Shown one piece after another: positions 63,078 through 64,000 of a stretch of DNA of 64,000 nucleotides (positions are counted from its first letter, which is position 1; every line of letters starts with the position of its first letter). Under the pieces are notes generated by a model that worked only from the letters and a program-made list of their open reading frames with translations, did not search any database and was not told the DNA's origin. This DNA comes from Shewanella halotolerans (GTDB lineage: Bacteria; Pseudomonadota; Gammaproteobacteria; Enterobacterales; Shewanellaceae). Made by a program: the position numbers and the translations under genes. The stretch covers positions 2,170,001 to 2,234,000 of the forward strand of contig NZ_CP080417.1 of the NCBI RefSeq assembly GCF_019457535.1, read 5' to 3'.

Positions 63078-64000
63078 GTGCTGTCACGCGTTAAAACCCT
63101 TTCGGCGAATCAGTTTACGCTGGTCACCGCCTTATTTTATGTTGGCATATTTAATATTCCGCTGTTTCAGATCGTTAAGCAGGGTATAGAAAAACAAGCC
63201 GAGGTTAATTACCTCTTCATCGCCACCATTCCGCTATTTCTTATCTTCGCGTTAAGCTTCATCTTCTCGCTTTTTTCGGTTAAGTATCTACTTAAACCGT
63301 TTTTTATCATCGTTACTCTGATCTCTTCCAGCGTGTTTTTCGCGGCGCTGCAATATGGCGTCGTGTTCGATTATGGCATGATTGAAAACACAGTGCAGAC
63401 CAACAGCGCCGAGGCCTTAACCTATCTTAACTGGTCATCAATTTTAAACTTTACCCTGACCGGATTGTTGCCGGCGCTGCTGATCTTAAAGGCCGATATC
63501 GTCTACAAGCCTTTTGTCAAAGAGCTGCTGCATAAGCTTGCCTTTATGTTCGCCATGCTTGCCGGCATCGCGGTGATTGGCTTCTTCTATTATCAAAACT
63601 ATGTCGCCTTTGGTCGTAACAACGATCAGATGAAGCGCTACATAGTCCCTACCTATGCCATCGGATCTATGATCAAGTATGTCAAGGTTAACTATTTCCA
63701 GGAACCGCTGGTCTATAAGGTGCAGGGCAAAGATGCCAAGAACCAGACCCTAGATCATAACGGCAAGCCTAATCTGGTGGTGGTTGTGGTCGGCGAGACC
63801 GCCAGGGCCCATAACTATGAGTATTATGGCTATGACAAGCCAACCAACGCCCATACCAAGGCCTATGACATGATAGCTTTTAAAGATACCGAGTCATGCG
63901 GCACGGCGACCGCGGTGTCACTGCCTTGTATGTTCTCGAGTATGGATAGAGAAGATTACGACGCGCGCCAGGCACGGGCCCAGGACACGGCCATGGACGT
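63078..64000 (+). CDS. eptA: Lipid A phosphoethanolamine transferase, partial (3-prime end beyond the window)
   Basis: The visible 307 codons start at GTG 63078 and run open to the window edge. They encode about five N-terminal membrane helices (residues 12-175) followed by the start of the periplasmic alkaline-phosphatase-like domain. VVGETARAHNYEYYGY contains the threonine nucleophile (Thr241), and ESCGTATAVSLPCMFSSM has the conserved disulfide cysteines. EptA adds phosphoethanolamine to lipid A and lowers binding of cationic peptides. No two-component genes are visible beside it here. The ribosome site before the GTG is weak. Confidence 0.88.
   Translation, partial: MLSRVKTLSANQFTLVTALFYVGIFNIPLFQIVKQGIEKQAEVNYLFIATIPLFLIFALSFIFSLFSVKYLLKPFFIIVTLISSSVFFAALQYGVVFDYGMIENTVQTNSAEALTYLNWSSILNFTLTGLLPALLILKADIVYKPFVKELLHKLAFMFAMLAGIAVIGFFYYQNYVAFGRNNDQMKRYIVPTYAIGSMIKYVKVNYFQEPLVYKVQGKDAKNQTLDHNGKPNLVVVVVGETARAHNYEYYGYDKPTNAHTKAYDMIAFKDTESCGTATAVSLPCMFSSMDREDYDARQARAQDTAMD

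Overview
The window looks like chromosomal DNA of a marine gammaproteobacterium of the Shewanella type. The evidence is gene order and content: hexR and pykA divergent from zwf-pgl-edd-eda, a PsrA-type regulator joined to fadE, rsxABCDGE-nth, yebC-ruvCAB behind aspS, a rhombosortase, tandem tRNA-Asn and tRNA-Tyr arrays, several multidomain c-di-GMP proteins and a large TonB-dependent receptor. I see no prophage, transposase, CRISPR array or plasmid genes. The only candidate mobile sequence is one small MITE-like element near 24.9 kb.

Layout. 1-2 kb: end of a thiamine operon (thiS-thiG-thiH). 2-3.7 kb: a small unknown protein and a serine-rich putative metalloprotease. 3.7-12.4 kb, minus strand: cmoA-cmoB followed with almost no gaps by a lipoprotein retropepsin-like protease, an inactive transglutaminase with membrane helices, an ATP-grasp ligase-like protein, an exported M3-peptidase-like protein without its zinc motif, an exported DUF3541-like protein and a LysR regulator. 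12.7-15.6 kb: a diguanylate-cyclase-like protein with three periplasmic solute-binding domains. 15.8-20.6 kb: aspS, yebC, ruvC, ruvA, ruvB. 21.6-24.1 kb: TonB receptor behind a near-consensus CRP site. 24.2-34 kb: gloA, a 27-residue membrane peptide, the rsx electron-transport operon with nth, and a CsrD-like degenerate GGDEF/EAL protein. 34.2-34.7 kb: five tRNA-Asn genes. 35.4-40.8 kb: uvrB, rhombosortase, queC, queE and a cysteine-synthase-like enzyme. 41.1-41.5 kb: three tRNA-Tyr genes. 41.6-47 kb: small conserved proteins, a GAF-PAS-GGDEF-EAL protein, ychJ-like, NTF2-like and smrA. 47.3-52.3 kb: an M2 peptidase and psrA-fadE. 52.4-59.9 kb: the HexR-controlled central carbon block. 60-64 kb: ecotin, a DmeF-like metal exporter with a MarR regulator, and the start of a lipid A phosphoethanolamine transferase cut by the window edge.

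How it works together. The 52-60 kb block is a sugar catabolism unit: Zwf, Pgl, Edd and Eda run the Entner-Doudoroff route to pyruvate and PykA closes glycolysis. HexR-box-like palindromes lie in front of hexR, zwf and pykA. Just upstream, the PsrA-like repressor has a palindromic operator over its own promoter and drives fadE for fatty acid oxidation. Seven convergent gene pairs are separated by symmetrical A/T-flanked hairpins that can terminate both strands.

The most likely under-described system is the envelope cluster at 4.6-10.7 kb. Its three-gene core (retropepsin-like, transglutaminase-7TM, ATP-grasp) is a known conserved neighbourhood. Here it is joined, by overlapping genes, to an exported M3-like pseudo-peptidase and an exported alpha-helical protein.
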